From: Hymenobacter metallicola
Lineage (GTDB): Bacteria > Bacteroidota > Bacteroidia > Cytophagales > Hymenobacteraceae
Direction: 5' to 3'
NCBI RefSeq assembly: GCF_004745645.1
Contig: NZ_SRMB01000006.1
Location: forward strand, 62,001 to 126,000
Length of the DNA: 64,000 bases
Shown here: positions 35,616 to 46,756 of the stretch, piece by piece
Layout: every line of letters starts with the position of its first letter
Position numbering within the stretch: position 1 is the first letter of the stretch
Notes under the pieces: generated by a model
The model's input: the letters and a program-made list of their open reading frames with translations, nothing else
What the model was told of the DNA's origin: nothing
Databases searched by the model: none
Position numbers and translations under genes: made by a program

Positions 35616-35619
<4 letters not shown>
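34303..35619 (-). CDS. Sensor histidine kinase
   Basis: A 438-residue membrane kinase. Two spans (about 10-33 and 122-145) enclose a ~90-residue periplasmic sensor region. HAMP-like and HisKA regions follow with NAAHETQTPL (His215), then HATPase with NLLQNAIKHN and GLGLSIVQQI. It overlaps the response regulator stop region by 4 bp, so the pair is translationally coupled. By context it may sense cationic peptides or phosphate-lipid changes; that is inferred. Confidence 0.92.
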
Positions 35620-36293
<674 letters not shown>

Positions 36294-36357
36294 GAGCAAT
36301 GGGGCCAGGAGCACGCTTCCACCAACGGAATCGGTTGCGGCGAAGAAACCATGTAAA

Positions 36358-36375
36358 TCTGAAGAAAATCTGACG
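36358..36375 (-). promoter_or_regulatory. Predicted response-regulator box 2
   Basis: TCTGAAGAAAATCTGACG on the plus strand, 65 bp upstream of the response regulator start: an autoregulatory site. Confidence 0.75.
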
Positions 36376-36476
36376 AACGGCGTTCTTGCTTCCCGGCCTC
36401 ACGCCCGGGCTGACCGGGTAAGTGCAGGCATTGCCGGCAGCGGCAGGAAGTAGCAGGTTGGCAAAATCAGAATCGC

Positions 36477-37277
36477 CTACTGGGCCCGCCACGTAAAGCT
36501 AAGGCCCGGTGCGCCCCCGGAAAAACTGGGGCTTAGGCTGGTGCCGGCCCCCAGCAGCGGCCGGCGGCCCCAGCGGTAGCGGTGCGACAGCGAAGCCAGC
36601 TGCGCGGACAGGATGCCGATGCCCGCCCCGGTCACCACGTCACTCTGCCAGTGCTTATTATTTATCATGCGCAGCGCGGCCACGCTGGTGGCAATGGTGT
36701 AGGCGCCCACGCCGTACCAGGGACTCTGGTCGCGCAGCTCCAGATGCACGAGGGTGGCCGCCACGAAGGCCTGCGCCGTGTGGCCCGAGGGAAAAGCGTG
36801 CGGGGCCCCGTTGGGCCGCTCGATGTTGGTGGTGTACTTGAGCGCGTACACGCTAGCGAGCATGATGGCCTCGGCCTTGCCGATGAGCAGCAGCGTGTTC
36901 AGGCGGTCGTCGCGGGTGCGGGCCCCGGCCAGCGCCGCCACGCCTAATTCCAGGTAGGGCGCAAATTGCAAAAAGTCATCGGCCCGGGTGCGGAACCCAC
37001 CCAGGTGCTCCCCGATTTCCTCGCGGGCGTCGTAGGAGCTGTACAGGCCGCGCCCGTTGATGGTGCTGATGCCGTAGCCGATGAGGGCGGCCGGCACCAT
37101 ACCCGCCTGTGCCAACCGCCCCTGGTACCAGGGCTTGCCACTGGCGACTTGCCGCTGGGGCAACGACGCGGCGGGCACCGAATCGGTCAGTGCCACGCGG
37201 TACGGCACCTGGGCCAGCCCCCAATGCCCACTGGCCAGCAAGAAAAAAAGCGGCAACCCTCCGATAGTGCGGCGCAT
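36477..37277 (-). CDS. PAP2 family phosphatase
   Basis: A 266-residue protein starting at the ATG of MRRTIGGLPL (37277); a GTG five codons earlier is possible. Signal peptide, then the three PAP2 motifs: KYTTNIERP, FPSGHTAQAF and LRMINNKHWQSD, all canonical. It resembles lipid phosphatases such as LpxE/undecaprenyl-PP phosphatases in motif layout. A predicted response-regulator box lies 59 bp upstream. It is the second PAP2 gene in the transposon. Confidence 0.9.
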   Translation of the reverse strand: MRRTIGGLPLFFLLASGHWGLAQVPYRVALTDSVPAASLPQRQVASGKPWYQGRLAQAGMVPAALIGYGISTINGRGLYSSYDAREEIGEHLGGFRTRADDFLQFAPYLELGVAALAGARTRDDRLNTLLLIGKAEAIMLASVYALKYTTNIERPNGAPHAFPSGHTAQAFVAATLVHLELRDQSPWYGVGAYTIATSVAALRMINNKHWQSDVVTGAGIGILSAQLASLSHRYRWGRRPLLGAGTSLSPSFSGGAPGLSFTWRAQ

Positions 37278-37335
37278 AACCAACAAGTACACTGGCCGTG
37301 AGAAGCACCGCCGTGGCCCGAACCTACCAGCGGTT

Positions 37336-37353
37336 TCTGAAGCAAATCTGACG
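37336..37353 (-). promoter_or_regulatory. Predicted response-regulator box 3
   Basis: TCTGAAGCAAATCTGACG on the plus strand, upstream of the 36477-37277 PAP2 gene. It lies in the 442-bp divergent region that has no gene. Confidence 0.75.
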
Positions 37354-37636
37354 CAGCACGGCAGAGTTGGGGGGGTGAGCCGCCGGCCCCCCCGCCGGGC
37401 TCAACCAGCACAGAATTCCCCATAATCACCCGGTAGCTTGCCGCCGCATCGGCCGGTAAGCCGACGAAACAGTGCAATGGCCAAGACACGTCCCTTTTTT
37501 CGTCATGCCCAACATGTGACCGGCTTACGGGCGCCGCCCTGGACCTGCGCTGGCTCTCGCGCTACGCACACAGCTACTGGCTGGCCCGGCCCGCTGGCTA
37601 CTGCTCTGGCCGCAACCCACCGCAAAAAAAGGAGGG

Positions 37637-37654
37637 CTTCAGGTTTTCTTCAGA
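37637..37654 (+). promoter_or_regulatory. Predicted response-regulator box 4
   Basis: The minus strand reads TCTGAAGAAAACCTGAAG (16 of 18 bases like box 2), placed 66 bp before the Omp85-like gene in the same orientation relative to the gene as the other boxes. Confidence 0.65.
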
Positions 37655-37719
37655 TTCGGGTGGGAGCTTTGTCGGGTCCTTTCCACCTATTCAAAACTTT
37701 GCCACCTAGTCAAAAATCG

Positions 37720-39114
37720 ATGCACAAAAGCACGTTGCGTACCTGCCTGACGGCCACGCTCAGCTTGTTGGCCTTCGGGGCCTTCGCCCAGCAAATGGAC
37801 AGCCTCTCCTTTATCCGCTCCAAGCGCATGTCGGACGACGACTTGGCCAAGAAGCGCGAGGGGACGTTCGTCACCGGCCTGCCCGACCTCTCCTCCGACC
37901 CGGTGACGGGTTTCGGGGTGGGGGTGAAAACCAATATCATCTGGAACGGCCGCCGCGACAACCCGCTGTTTGCCTACACACCCTACCTCATGCGCCTGCG
38001 CGCCAACGCAGCCTACTTCACCACCAACGCCCGCGAGCTGACGCTTTCCCTGGACGTGCCCTACTACAAGGGCACCCGCTGGCGCTACCGCCTCGACTTC
38101 AAGGCCCAGCAAAACCCGGCCAACCTGTACTTCGGCTCGTCGGAAGCCACGCTGGGCCGCCTGCGCCTGCCCTCGGACCCGAACGCCACCTTTGCCACCT
38201 ACGCCGAATTCGACGCGGCCCGCAAGACGCTGCGGCCGGGCGGGCCCGGCGAGGCCGGCGAGGTGACCGATGCGCTGTCCAACCGATTCCGCGAAACCGA
38301 GTTCATGCTCAACCTCAAGGCCGACTACGCCCTGGGCAAGGGCCGGTGGCGCGTGATGGGCGGCTACGAGATTCAGCACCTGTCCTACAAAACCTTCCAG
38401 GGCACCGAAGCCGACGCCACCCGCAACGGCGAAGCCACCACGGCCCCCAACGGCACGTCGCTGCTCCAGCGCGACGCGCAGCAGGGGCGCATCTTCGGCC
38501 TCGACGGCGGGTGGGTATCCATCCTCCAGACGGCGCTGATTCACGATACGCGGGATTTTGAGCCCGACCCCACCCGCGGCGTGTACTTTGAGGCGGCCAA
38601 CGAGTTTTCCAACCCCATACTTGGCTCGCAGTTCAGCTTCAACAAGCTGTTTTTCCAGGGCCGGGCCTACCAGAAGCTGCCTGTGGGCAAGCGCACGGTA
38701 CTGGCCGGCCGGCTGGGCGCGGGCACCATCTTCGGGAAGGAAGCGCCATTCTTCGAGTTTCAGGACCAGTGGAGCCCCGACGGCAGCATCAACGCGCTGG
38801 GCGGGCGGCAGTCGTTGCGCGGCTACCGGGCCAACCGGTTCCTGGCCCGCTCGCTGGCGTTTACCAACGTGGAGCTGCGCGTGCGGGTGGCCGACGTGAA
38901 GCTGGGCAAGCAGAACTTCGGGCTGGGCGTGGCTCCGTTTGCCGATGCTGGCACGGTGCGCGACCGGTGGCAAGACCTGGGCCTGCGCGACGTTCGGTTC
39001 TCGTACGGGGCCGGGGCGCGCATCGCCTGGAACCTCTCCACCATGCTCTACGCGGACTACGGCCTGTCCAAGGAAGACCGGCTCTTCTATTTCGGCATCG
39101 GCCAGAATTTCTAA
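37720..39114 (+). CDS. BamA/TamA (Omp85)-like outer membrane protein
   Basis: A 464-residue protein starting at ATG 37720, with a signal peptide (LTATLSLLAFGAFAQ). It lacks POTRA domains and consists of a barrel with the surface-antigen signatures ALGGRQSLRGYRANRFL and a strand-rich C-terminus ending in Phe (LFYFGIGQNF). Standalone Omp85 barrels of this kind occur in Bacteroidota, some with phosphodiesterase or lipid-linked partners. It is under a predicted response-regulator box. Confidence 0.8.
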   Translation: MHKSTLRTCLTATLSLLAFGAFAQQMDSLSFIRSKRMSDDDLAKKREGTFVTGLPDLSSDPVTGFGVGVKTNIIWNGRRDNPLFAYTPYLMRLRANAAYFTTNARELTLSLDVPYYKGTRWRYRLDFKAQQNPANLYFGSSEATLGRLRLPSDPNATFATYAEFDAARKTLRPGGPGEAGEVTDALSNRFRETEFMLNLKADYALGKGRWRVMGGYEIQHLSYKTFQGTEADATRNGEATTAPNGTSLLQRDAQQGRIFGLDGGWVSILQTALIHDTRDFEPDPTRGVYFEAANEFSNPILGSQFSFNKLFFQGRAYQKLPVGKRTVLAGRLGAGTIFGKEAPFFEFQDQWSPDGSINALGGRQSLRGYRANRFLARSLAFTNVELRVRVADVKLGKQNFGLGVAPFADAGTVRDRWQDLGLRDVRFSYGAGARIAWNLSTMLYADYGLSKEDRLFYFGIGQNF

Positions 39115-39213
39115 CCCCGTGGCAGCGCGGCTCAGGGCTTCCCGGTTGGTTGTTCAGGTGTGATAACGGCGCAGTGCGCCGTTTGGCTTATTCCTTCGCT
39201 GTATCCCCGGCCC

Positions 39214-42200
39214 ATGCCCGTAGAATTTCTCAGTGACGAGCAGGCTGCCCGCTTCGGCTGCTATCCCGACGAGCCCAGTTCCGAACAGCTGGCCCGGTTC
39301 TTTTACCTGAGCGCGGCCGATGGCCACTTCCTGGCCACGCGCCGACGACCCGCGAACAAATTGGGGTGTGCCGTGCAGCTCTGCACCTTGCGCTTTCTGG
39401 GCACCTTCCTGACCGACCCGCTGCGGGTGCCCGCCGTGGTGGTGCAGACGCTGGCCGAGCAGCTGCACCTGCCCGCGGACGCCTTGGCCGCGTACCGAAC
39501 CCGGCCGAACACGTGGTACGACCACCAGGCCCGGATTGTGGCCCACCTCGGGTACACCGCGTTTGACGGGCGGCAGGCGTTTCGGCTCACCCGCTGGCTC
39601 TACGCGCAGGTGCTGACGAGCACCGTCCGGCCCAGCGTGCTGTTTGACTTGACCACGGCCCACTTGGTCGCGCAACGGGTCGTCTTGCCCGGCGTCTCGC
39701 TGCTGGCCCGCCTGATTGCGCGGGTGCGCGAGCGCACCGGCCGCCACCTCTACCGCCAGCTGCGTTCCCGCCTGGGCCCGCCCCAGCAAGCGGCGCTGGA
39801 AACCCTGTTGACCGTGTCGGCCGGGGAGCGGCTCACCCACCTGGAGCGGCTGCGCACTCCGCCCACCCGCGTGTCCGCGCCGGCGCTGGCGGCCGCCCTG
39901 CGCCGGGTGGACGAAATCCGCGCCCTGGGCGTGAGCGCCGTGCCCGTGGAGGACTTGCCCGAAGCCCGGCTCGCGCGCCTGGCCCGCCACGCCCAGCTGG
40001 CCTGGGCCCAGACGCTGGTCCGTATGGGCGAGGAACGCCGCCTGGCCACGCTGCTGGTCTTCGCCCAGACCCTGGAGCGCACCGCCACGGACGACGTGCT
40101 CGACCTCTTCGACGGCCTGCTGACGTCGCTGGCCCTGCGGGGCGAAACCAAGCGCCGGCGCCAGCGCCTGCGCTCGCTCAAGGACCTGGACCAGGCCGCG
40201 CTGCTGCTCCAGCAGGCCGTCGAGCTGCTCCTCGACGAGGCCGTACCGGCCGGGCAGGTGCGCCAGCAGGTGTTCGACCGCCTGGGCCAGGAGCCCTTGC
40301 GCGCCGCGGCGGCCACCGTGCAGGAATTGGCCAGTCCGCCGGAGGACCCGCTGGCCGAAGCGCTGAGCGGCAGTTATGCCACGGTGCGCCGGTTTTTGCC
40401 CGCGCTACTGACCGGCGTCGCCTTCGAGGGGACGCCCACCGCCAAACCGCTGCTGGAAGCCTGGGTCTTTTTGCAGCGGCAGGAAGCCGGCGGCCGGGGC
40501 CGCCCGAAGTGGTCGGCCGCGCCCCGCACGGTGGTCCCGAAGGGGTGGGCCCGACGGGTGTTCCCGGCCAAAGGAGCAGTGAATTCCCAGGCGTACACCC
40601 TCTGCGTGCTGGAGCGGCTGCAGCAGGCCGTGCGCCGCCGCGACGTATTCGTGCCGACCAGCGAGCGTCACGCCGACCCACGGGCCGAGCTGTTGCGCGG
40701 CGCGGCCTGGGAGGCGGCGCGGGATTCGGTGGCCCGGGCCCTGGACCGTTCCCTGGACCCGGCGGTGGAACTGGCCCGTTTGGGGCAGCAGCTGCGCACG
40801 GCGTATGCGGACGTCAGCGAGAACCTGGCGCAGAACACCGCTCTGCAGGTGGTTGAGCAAGACGGCCAGCCGGTCGTAACCCTTGGCGCCTTGCCGGCGC
40901 AAGGTGAGTCCGAGCACCTGGAGCACGTGCGCGAGCAGCTGACCGCCGCCCTGCCCCAGGTCGAAGTAGCGGCCCTGTTGCGGGAGGTGGACGCGTTTAC
41001 CGGCTTTGCCCGGGCCTTTACCCACGTGGCCGACGGGCAGTCCGCTGCCGCCGACCTGCCACTGAGCATCTGCGCCGTGCTGTTGGCCCAGGCGTGCAAC
41101 CTGGGCCTGAAAACCGTGGCCCGGGCCGACGTGCCGGCCCTAACGCTGGCGCGCCTGGCGTGGGTGCAGCAAAACTACCTGCGCGCGGAAACGCTCACCG
41201 CCGCCAATGCCTGCTTAGTGGATGCCCAGGCCGGGCTACCGTTGGCGCAGGCCTGGGGCGGCGGGGAAGTGGCCTCGGCCGATGGCATGCGCTTCGTCGT
41301 GCCCGTGCGCACGCTGCACGCGGGCTGGAACCGCAAATACTTCGGGTCCCAGCGCGGGGTGACCTACTACAACTTCACCAGCGACCAGTTCACGGGCTTT
41401 CACGGCATCGTCATTCCCGGCACCCTGCGCGACTCTTTATTCATCCTGGCCGGGCTGTTGGAGCAGCAAACCCGCCTGGACCCTCGGGAAATTATGGCCG
41501 ATACCCACGGGTACAGCGACGTGGTCTTTGGCCTGTTTTCGCTGTTGGGCTACCGCTTCAGCCCCCGCCTGGCCGACCTGGCGGACCAGCGCTTCTGGCG
41601 CCTCAACAAGGAAGACGACTACGGCCCGCTCAACGAATTGGGCCGCCACGTGGTCAACGCCCGCCTGATTCACGACCACTGGGACGACATGCTGCGCCTG
41701 GCCGGCTCCCTGAAACTCGGCAAAGTCAAGGCCACGGCCGTCATGCGTACCCTGCAGCGGGCGGGCTCCCTTTCCGGACTGGGGCGGGCGGTCGCCGAAT
41801 TGGGCCGCGTCGAAAAAACGCTATACCTGCTGGCGTACGTGCAGGACGAGGCCTACCGCCGGCGCATCCTGGTGCAACTCAACCGGGGCGAGGGGCGGCA
41901 CGCCGTGGCCCGGGCCGTCTTTCACGGCAAGAAAGGGGAGCTGCGCCAGCGCTACCGCGAGGGCATGGAAGACCAGTTGGGGGCGCTCGGACTCGTGGTC
42001 AACGCCTTGGTGCTGTGGAACACCCGCTATCTGCAGCACGCCCTGGAACGGTGGCAGCAGACGGAAGGCATAGTACCCCCGGAGGACGTGGCCCGCCTCT
42101 CGCCCTTGCTGCACGAGCACGTCAACATGCTGGGGCGCTACGATTTCAGCTTGCCCGAAGACATCGCCGCCGGCGAAATGCGCCCGTTGCGCAGCCCCGC

Positions 42201-42234
42201 CAGCTGGGCAGAACGACTGGCCGAATTTCCTTAG
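39214..42234 (+). CDS. tnpA: Tn3-family transposase TnpA
   Basis: A 1006-residue DDE transposase starting at ATG 39214 (MPVEFLSDEQAARFGCYPDE), the usual full length. Catalytic acidic residues lie in SADGMRF (D690) and ADTHGYSDVVF (D763), followed by the conserved LNRGEGRHA, YREGMEDQLGALGLVVNA and LWNTRYL motifs. It binds the 39-bp ends and cuts and joins during replicative transposition. The stop codon lies inside the right inverted repeat. No frameshift or stop was seen, so it looks active. Confidence 0.97.
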   Translation: MPVEFLSDEQAARFGCYPDEPSSEQLARFFYLSAADGHFLATRRRPANKLGCAVQLCTLRFLGTFLTDPLRVPAVVVQTLAEQLHLPADALAAYRTRPNTWYDHQARIVAHLGYTAFDGRQAFRLTRWLYAQVLTSTVRPSVLFDLTTAHLVAQRVVLPGVSLLARLIARVRERTGRHLYRQLRSRLGPPQQAALETLLTVSAGERLTHLERLRTPPTRVSAPALAAALRRVDEIRALGVSAVPVEDLPEARLARLARHAQLAWAQTLVRMGEERRLATLLVFAQTLERTATDDVLDLFDGLLTSLALRGETKRRRQRLRSLKDLDQAALLLQQAVELLLDEAVPAGQVRQQVFDRLGQEPLRAAAATVQELASPPEDPLAEALSGSYATVRRFLPALLTGVAFEGTPTAKPLLEAWVFLQRQEAGGRGRPKWSAAPRTVVPKGWARRVFPAKGAVNSQAYTLCVLERLQQAVRRRDVFVPTSERHADPRAELLRGAAWEAARDSVARALDRSLDPAVELARLGQQLRTAYADVSENLAQNTALQVVEQDGQPVVTLGALPAQGESEHLEHVREQLTAALPQVEVAALLREVDAFTGFARAFTHVADGQSAAADLPLSICAVLLAQACNLGLKTVARADVPALTLARLAWVQQNYLRAETLTAANACLVDAQAGLPLAQAWGGGEVASADGMRFVVPVRTLHAGWNRKYFGSQRGVTYYNFTSDQFTGFHGIVIPGTLRDSLFILAGLLEQQTRLDPREIMADTHGYSDVVFGLFSLLGYRFSPRLADLADQRFWRLNKEDDYGPLNELGRHVVNARLIHDHWDDMLRLAGSLKLGKVKATAVMRTLQRAGSLSGLGRAVAELGRVEKTLYLLAYVQDEAYRRRILVQLNRGEGRHAVARAVFHGKKGELRQRYREGMEDQLGALGLVVNALVLWNTRYLQHALERWQQTEGIVPPEDVARLSPLLHEHVNMLGRYDFSLPEDIAAGEMRPLRSPASWAERLAEFP

Positions 42235-42267
42235 CGTTGTTTTCCGTTCCTACTATAGTGCGACCCC
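42229..42267 (-). repeat. Right terminal inverted repeat of the Tn3 element
   Basis: 39 bp; the minus strand begins GGGGTCGCACTATAGTAGGA. It overlaps the end of the transposase gene by six bases. Confidence 0.95.
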
Positions 42268-42272
42268 TAGTA
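42268..42272. repeat. Target site duplication, right copy (TAGTA)
   Basis: Identical to the left copy at 31367-31371. Confidence 0.9.
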
Positions 42273-42332
42273 CGTTAGCAAGAAGTCACGCTGGCTACGG
42301 CCTGGCTCATGAACCTGGTTTTCCTTGCCCCT

Positions 42333-43769
42333 ATGCCCACCACCCTCTCCCTGTTCCAGCTTAACGACGTGCATGGCTACCTGAACCTGCACCAGGAGCT
42401 GTTTTACGGGCCCGCCGGCCCCACGTACCGGCCCTGTGGGGGCTACGCCCGCATTGCCACGCTGTTGCAGCAGTGGCGCCAGCAGTACCCGGAGAGTCTG
42501 CTATTCGATGGGGGCGACACCTTCCACGGTACCCGGCCGGTGGTGGACACCCAGGGCGAAATCCTGGTGCCCATCCTCAACGAGCTGGGGGTGGCAGGCA
42601 TGACGGCCCACTGGGATTTTGCCTACGGCCCCGCCCAGCTACGCCAGCTGGTTAACCAGTTGAACTACCCGTTGCTGGCGGCCAACGTGTATGACCAGAC
42701 CTCAGGGGACTTGGTATACGCTCCGTACCAGGTCTACGAGGCGGCTGGGCTGCGCGTGGGCGTCATTGGGCTGGCGTGTCCTATCGTCGACAAAACGATG
42801 CCCGCCCATTTCGGCGAGGGTCTGCGCTTCACCGATGGTATGCTGGAACTGCCGCGCTACGTGGCCCAACTGCGCCAGGCTGAACGCGTGGACTTGGTGG
42901 TATTGCTTTCCCACTGCGGCTTTCCGCAGGATGTAGCCTTGCTGCAGGCGCACCCCGGCGTGGACGTATGCCTGAGCAGCCACACCCACAACCGCCTCTA
43001 TGAGCCCTTCCGCGCCGGCGACTGCCTGGTTATCCAGTCCGGCGCCCACGGCTCCTTTGTAGGCCGCCTCACGCTGACCCTAGAAGGGGGCCGCGTCACG
43101 GCCCACGAGCACGAACTGCGCGAAGTCACGGCCGACCTAGTGCCCGACCCGGGCCTGCAGGCCCGCATTGACGCGGCGCTGCTGCCCTACGCCTACCTGC
43201 GGGAAACGGTGGGCGTCACGACTACGGGCCTGCACCGGGGTACCGCGGTGGAATGCCCCATGGATGATTTCCTGCTGGAAAGCCTGCGGGCCCGGGTGCC
43301 GGCCGACCTGTACTTTTCCAACGGCTGGCGCTACGGGGCCCCCGTGCCGCCCGGCCCGGTGCGCCTGGAAGACCTCTACAACATGGTGCCCATGGACCCC
43401 GAGGTTGAAACCGTGCAGCTGACCGGGGCCGAAGTCCGGCAACTGCTGGAAGCCAATCTGGAAAGCACTTACAGCGGGCAGCCCCTGCACCAGATGGGGG
43501 GCTACGTGAAGCGGGCTCTGGGCCTGAAAGCTTACTTTAAGATCGAGAACCCGCCAGGCAGCCGCCTGCAGACCGTGTACGTGCAGGGCCAGCCGCTGGA
43601 CCCCGCCCGCACCTACACAGCCGCTTTCATCACCGCGCAGGGCGTACCGCTCCGCTTCGGGCGGGAGCGGCGCAAGACCGGCCACCACGTCGTGGCGGCC
43701 ATGCGTGCCTACCTGGAGCAGCACCGCCCGCTGGCCATCGGCAACCACGAAACCTTTCAGGTGGTATAG
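42333..43769 (+). CDS. SoxB-like metallophosphatase / 5'-nucleotidase family
   Basis: A 478-residue cytoplasmic-looking protein (no signal peptide); an alternative ATG at 42309 would add eight residues. Calcineurin-like motifs: FQLNDVHGYLN, LLFDGGDTFHGT, LSSHTHNR, and a 5'-nucleotidase C-terminal domain. Instead of the usual GNHD it has MTAHWDFAYG, a wording like the GHWEF(T)YG of SoxB thiosulfohydrolases. With the sulfur island next to it before the transposon entered, a SoxB-like role on sulfur-bearing substrates is plausible, but SoxB is normally periplasmic. An ordinary nucleotidase remains possible. Confidence 0.8.
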   Translation: MPTTLSLFQLNDVHGYLNLHQELFYGPAGPTYRPCGGYARIATLLQQWRQQYPESLLFDGGDTFHGTRPVVDTQGEILVPILNELGVAGMTAHWDFAYGPAQLRQLVNQLNYPLLAANVYDQTSGDLVYAPYQVYEAAGLRVGVIGLACPIVDKTMPAHFGEGLRFTDGMLELPRYVAQLRQAERVDLVVLLSHCGFPQDVALLQAHPGVDVCLSSHTHNRLYEPFRAGDCLVIQSGAHGSFVGRLTLTLEGGRVTAHEHELREVTADLVPDPGLQARIDAALLPYAYLRETVGVTTTGLHRGTAVECPMDDFLLESLRARVPADLYFSNGWRYGAPVPPGPVRLEDLYNMVPMDPEVETVQLTGAEVRQLLEANLESTYSGQPLHQMGGYVKRALGLKAYFKIENPPGSRLQTVYVQGQPLDPARTYTAAFITAQGVPLRFGRERRKTGHHVVAAMRAYLEQHRPLAIGNHETFQVV

Positions 43770-43815
43770 CAACATCTACCTGCTTTGTTCCCCACGGCCC
43801 CCTTTCTTTCTCCTG

Positions 43816-44067
43816 ATGCCCCCTACCGCTTATGATCAGCAGGGCCTGGCCGCCGCTCGCACCCGCATGGCCAACGAGCGCACTTTTCTGACGTACGTGC
43901 GCACCAGCCTGGCCATGCTCGGTTTCGGCTTGGCCCTGATTCAGCTGCACCCCGTGCGGGCCGGCTCGCTGGGCTACTGGGCCGTGGGCTTGGCCGCATT
44001 GCTGCTCGTCATCGGCTGGGTACGGTTTCGCATGCGGCAGCGCGAGATTGAAAAGTGCCGCCTGTAG
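43816..44067 (+). CDS. DUF202 family small membrane protein
   Basis: An 83-residue protein starting at ATG 43816. The family pattern is LAAARTRMANERTFLTYVRT followed by two hydrophobic spans and a basic end (RFRMRQREIEKC). DUF202 proteins are small inner membrane proteins of unknown function. It follows the SoxB-like gene by 46 bp and is the last plus-strand gene before the arsenic operon. Confidence 0.85.
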   Translation: MPPTAYDQQGLAAARTRMANERTFLTYVRTSLAMLGFGLALIQLHPVRAGSLGYWAVGLAALLLVIGWVRFRMRQREIEKCRL

Positions 44068-44097
44068 TAGGCATTGGAGTAGGAAGCGAAATACTCC

Positions 44098-45183
44098 CTA
44101 AGCACTTTTGTTGTAGACTAGAAATAACTTGATTTCGTCCACCGTGGCTCGGGCCGAGCGGCCTACGCCAATCAGCGTAGCCGACGCAAAGCCGGTCCAG
44201 CTGCCGTAGCCTACCAGCCACAGGCCCGGTAGCGCGGTGGCCTGTGTGCCGGTCGTGGCCACCCGCCCATCGGGCTGCAGCACGCCTAGGGCCGCCAGAA
44301 AGGCTAGCGCCGGCCGGAAGCCGGTGCACCAGAGTACCGCGTCCACGGCTTCTTCCCGGCCATCGGCCCAGACTACGCCCGTGCGGGTGAATCGTACAAA
44401 GGGCCGCACGCTGCTCAGCACGCCCCGGCGGCGGGCCTCCTTTACCGAGTCCACCATCACCACATCGCCGAGCGTGGGCGGTGGCGCAGTTTCCTGGCCC
44501 GCATGGTAGCGCTGGGTCGCCTGCGTAAACAGCACCCGGCCATCCACGTCGTCGGGCAGAAAGCGCGGCTCTTTCTCCGTCACCCAGGTTGTGCGGGCAA
44601 CCTGCGACACTTCGGCCAGCAGTTGCGCGCCGGAATTGCCGCCGCCCACCACCAGCACCCGCTGCCCGGCAAAGGGCGTAGCGTCGTAGTAGTGGGCCGA
44701 GTGCAACTGCACCCCGCCGAAGTCGGCTTGCCCCGGATACGTCGGTACGAAAGGGTTGCGCCAACTGCCGGTGGCGCACACCACCGCCCCGGTCTGCCAA
44801 GTCCCGCCATCAGTCTGCACGGCGAAGCCCTTGCCCGACCGGCGCACGGCCTCCACACGCACGGGCCGGTGCACCGGCAGTTCATAGCGCTGCTCGTACT
44901 GCGTCAGGTAGTCAACCACCGCGTCGCGGGCAGGGAAGCCGTTGTCGGCCGGGCGTGGCATCAGCCAGCCGGGTAGCGAACTGGCGTCGGCCGGCGAGAA
45001 AAGCCGCAGCGAATCCCAGCCGTGGGGCCACGCCCCGCCCGGTTGCCCTTGGTCGTCCAACAGTGCGTAGACGAGGCCCGCCCGCCGCAGGTAGTAGCCC
45101 ACGGCCAGCCCGCTCTGGCTGGCCCCGATGACTAATACGTCGGTGGTGAAGTCGGCAGAAGCGGGCAGTGGGGCAGCGTTCAT
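44098..45183 (-). CDS. FAD/NAD(P)-dependent monooxygenase-like protein (ArsO-like)
   Basis: A 361-residue flavoprotein with an N-terminal FAD site ([20 protein letters not shown]) and an NADPH site ([17 protein letters not shown]), and the FMO-like [12 protein letters not shown] region. Related proteins (ArsO) are often the last gene of ars operons. It starts 5 bp after the arsC stop on the same strand. Its exact arsenic substrate is not known. Confidence 0.85.
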   Translation of the reverse strand: MNAAPLPASADFTTDVLVIGASQSGLAVGYYLRRAGLVYALLDDQGQPGGAWPHGWDSLRLFSPADASSLPGWLMPRPADNGFPARDAVVDYLTQYEQRYELPVHRPVRVEAVRRSGKGFAVQTDGGTWQTGAVVCATGSWRNPFVPTYPGQADFGGVQLHSAHYYDATPFAGQRVLVVGGGNSGAQLLAEVSQVARTTWVTEKEPRFLPDDVDGRVLFTQATQRYHAGQETAPPPTLGDVVMVDSVKEARRRGVLSSVRPFVRFTRTGVVWADGREEAVDAVLWCTGFRPALAFLAALGVLQPDGRVATTGTQATALPGLWLVGYGSWTGFASATLIGVGRSARATVDEIKLFLVYNKSA

Positions 45184-45188
45184 GGGCG

Positions 45189-45620
45189 TTATACGGTTTG
45201 GAACTGCGCCTGCACGAAGTCGTGGGCGTACGCTTTCACCTGGTCACGCACGGCCCGGAACTGCGCCATGATTTCCTCCTCACTGCCCGTCGCCTTGGCC
45301 GGGTCGGGAAAGTTGTGGTGCAGCTTTTGGGCCGTGGAGGGGAACACCGGGCACACCTCGTTGGCGTGGTCGCACACGGTCAGCACGTAGTCAAACGACA
45401 CGGCCGCATATTCATCAACGTGGTTGCTGGTGTGGTGCGAAATGTCCACGCCGTCTTCCGTCATCACGCGCATGGCCCGGGGGTTGAGTCCGTGGACTTC
45501 CACGCCGGCGCTGTACACGGCGGCCGTGTCGCCCAGTTCCTGCTGCAGGTAGCCATGCAGCAACTGGCTGCGGCAGGAGTTGCCGGTGCACAGCACCAGG
45601 ATGTTCTTCTTATCAGACAT
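45189..45620 (-). CDS. arsC: Arsenate reductase, low-molecular-weight phosphatase type
   Basis: A 143-residue protein with the P-loop [10 protein letters not shown] (Cys11, Cys16, Arg17) near the start, and a further cysteine in [10 protein letters not shown] of the redox loop. This is the thioredoxin-linked ArsC type that reduces arsenate to arsenite in the cytoplasm. It lies 26 bp after the ACR3 gene in the operon. Confidence 0.95.
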   Translation of the reverse strand: MSDKKNILVLCTGNSCRSQLLHGYLQQELGDTAAVYSAGVEVHGLNPRAMRVMTEDGVDISHHTSNHVDEYAAVSFDYVLTVCDHANEVCPVFPSTAQKLHHNFPDPAKATGSEEEIMAQFRAVRDQVKAYAHDFVQAQFQTV

Positions 45621-45646
45621 ATGGGTAGGGAGTTGTGATGTCAGAC

Positions 45647-46742
<1,096 letters not shown>

Positions 46743-46756
<14 letters not shown>

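Noticed and set aside
41094-42278. Long open frame overlapping the Tn3 transposase
   Set aside because: The product is Arg/Gly/Pro-rich with no domains; the transposase frame carries conserved catalytic motifs across the same bases.
45165-45178. GGGCAGTGGGGC resembling the dispersed GGGGCAGTGGGG element
   Set aside because: It lies within the start of a flavoprotein gene, lacks the A run and has no promoter cassette nearby.
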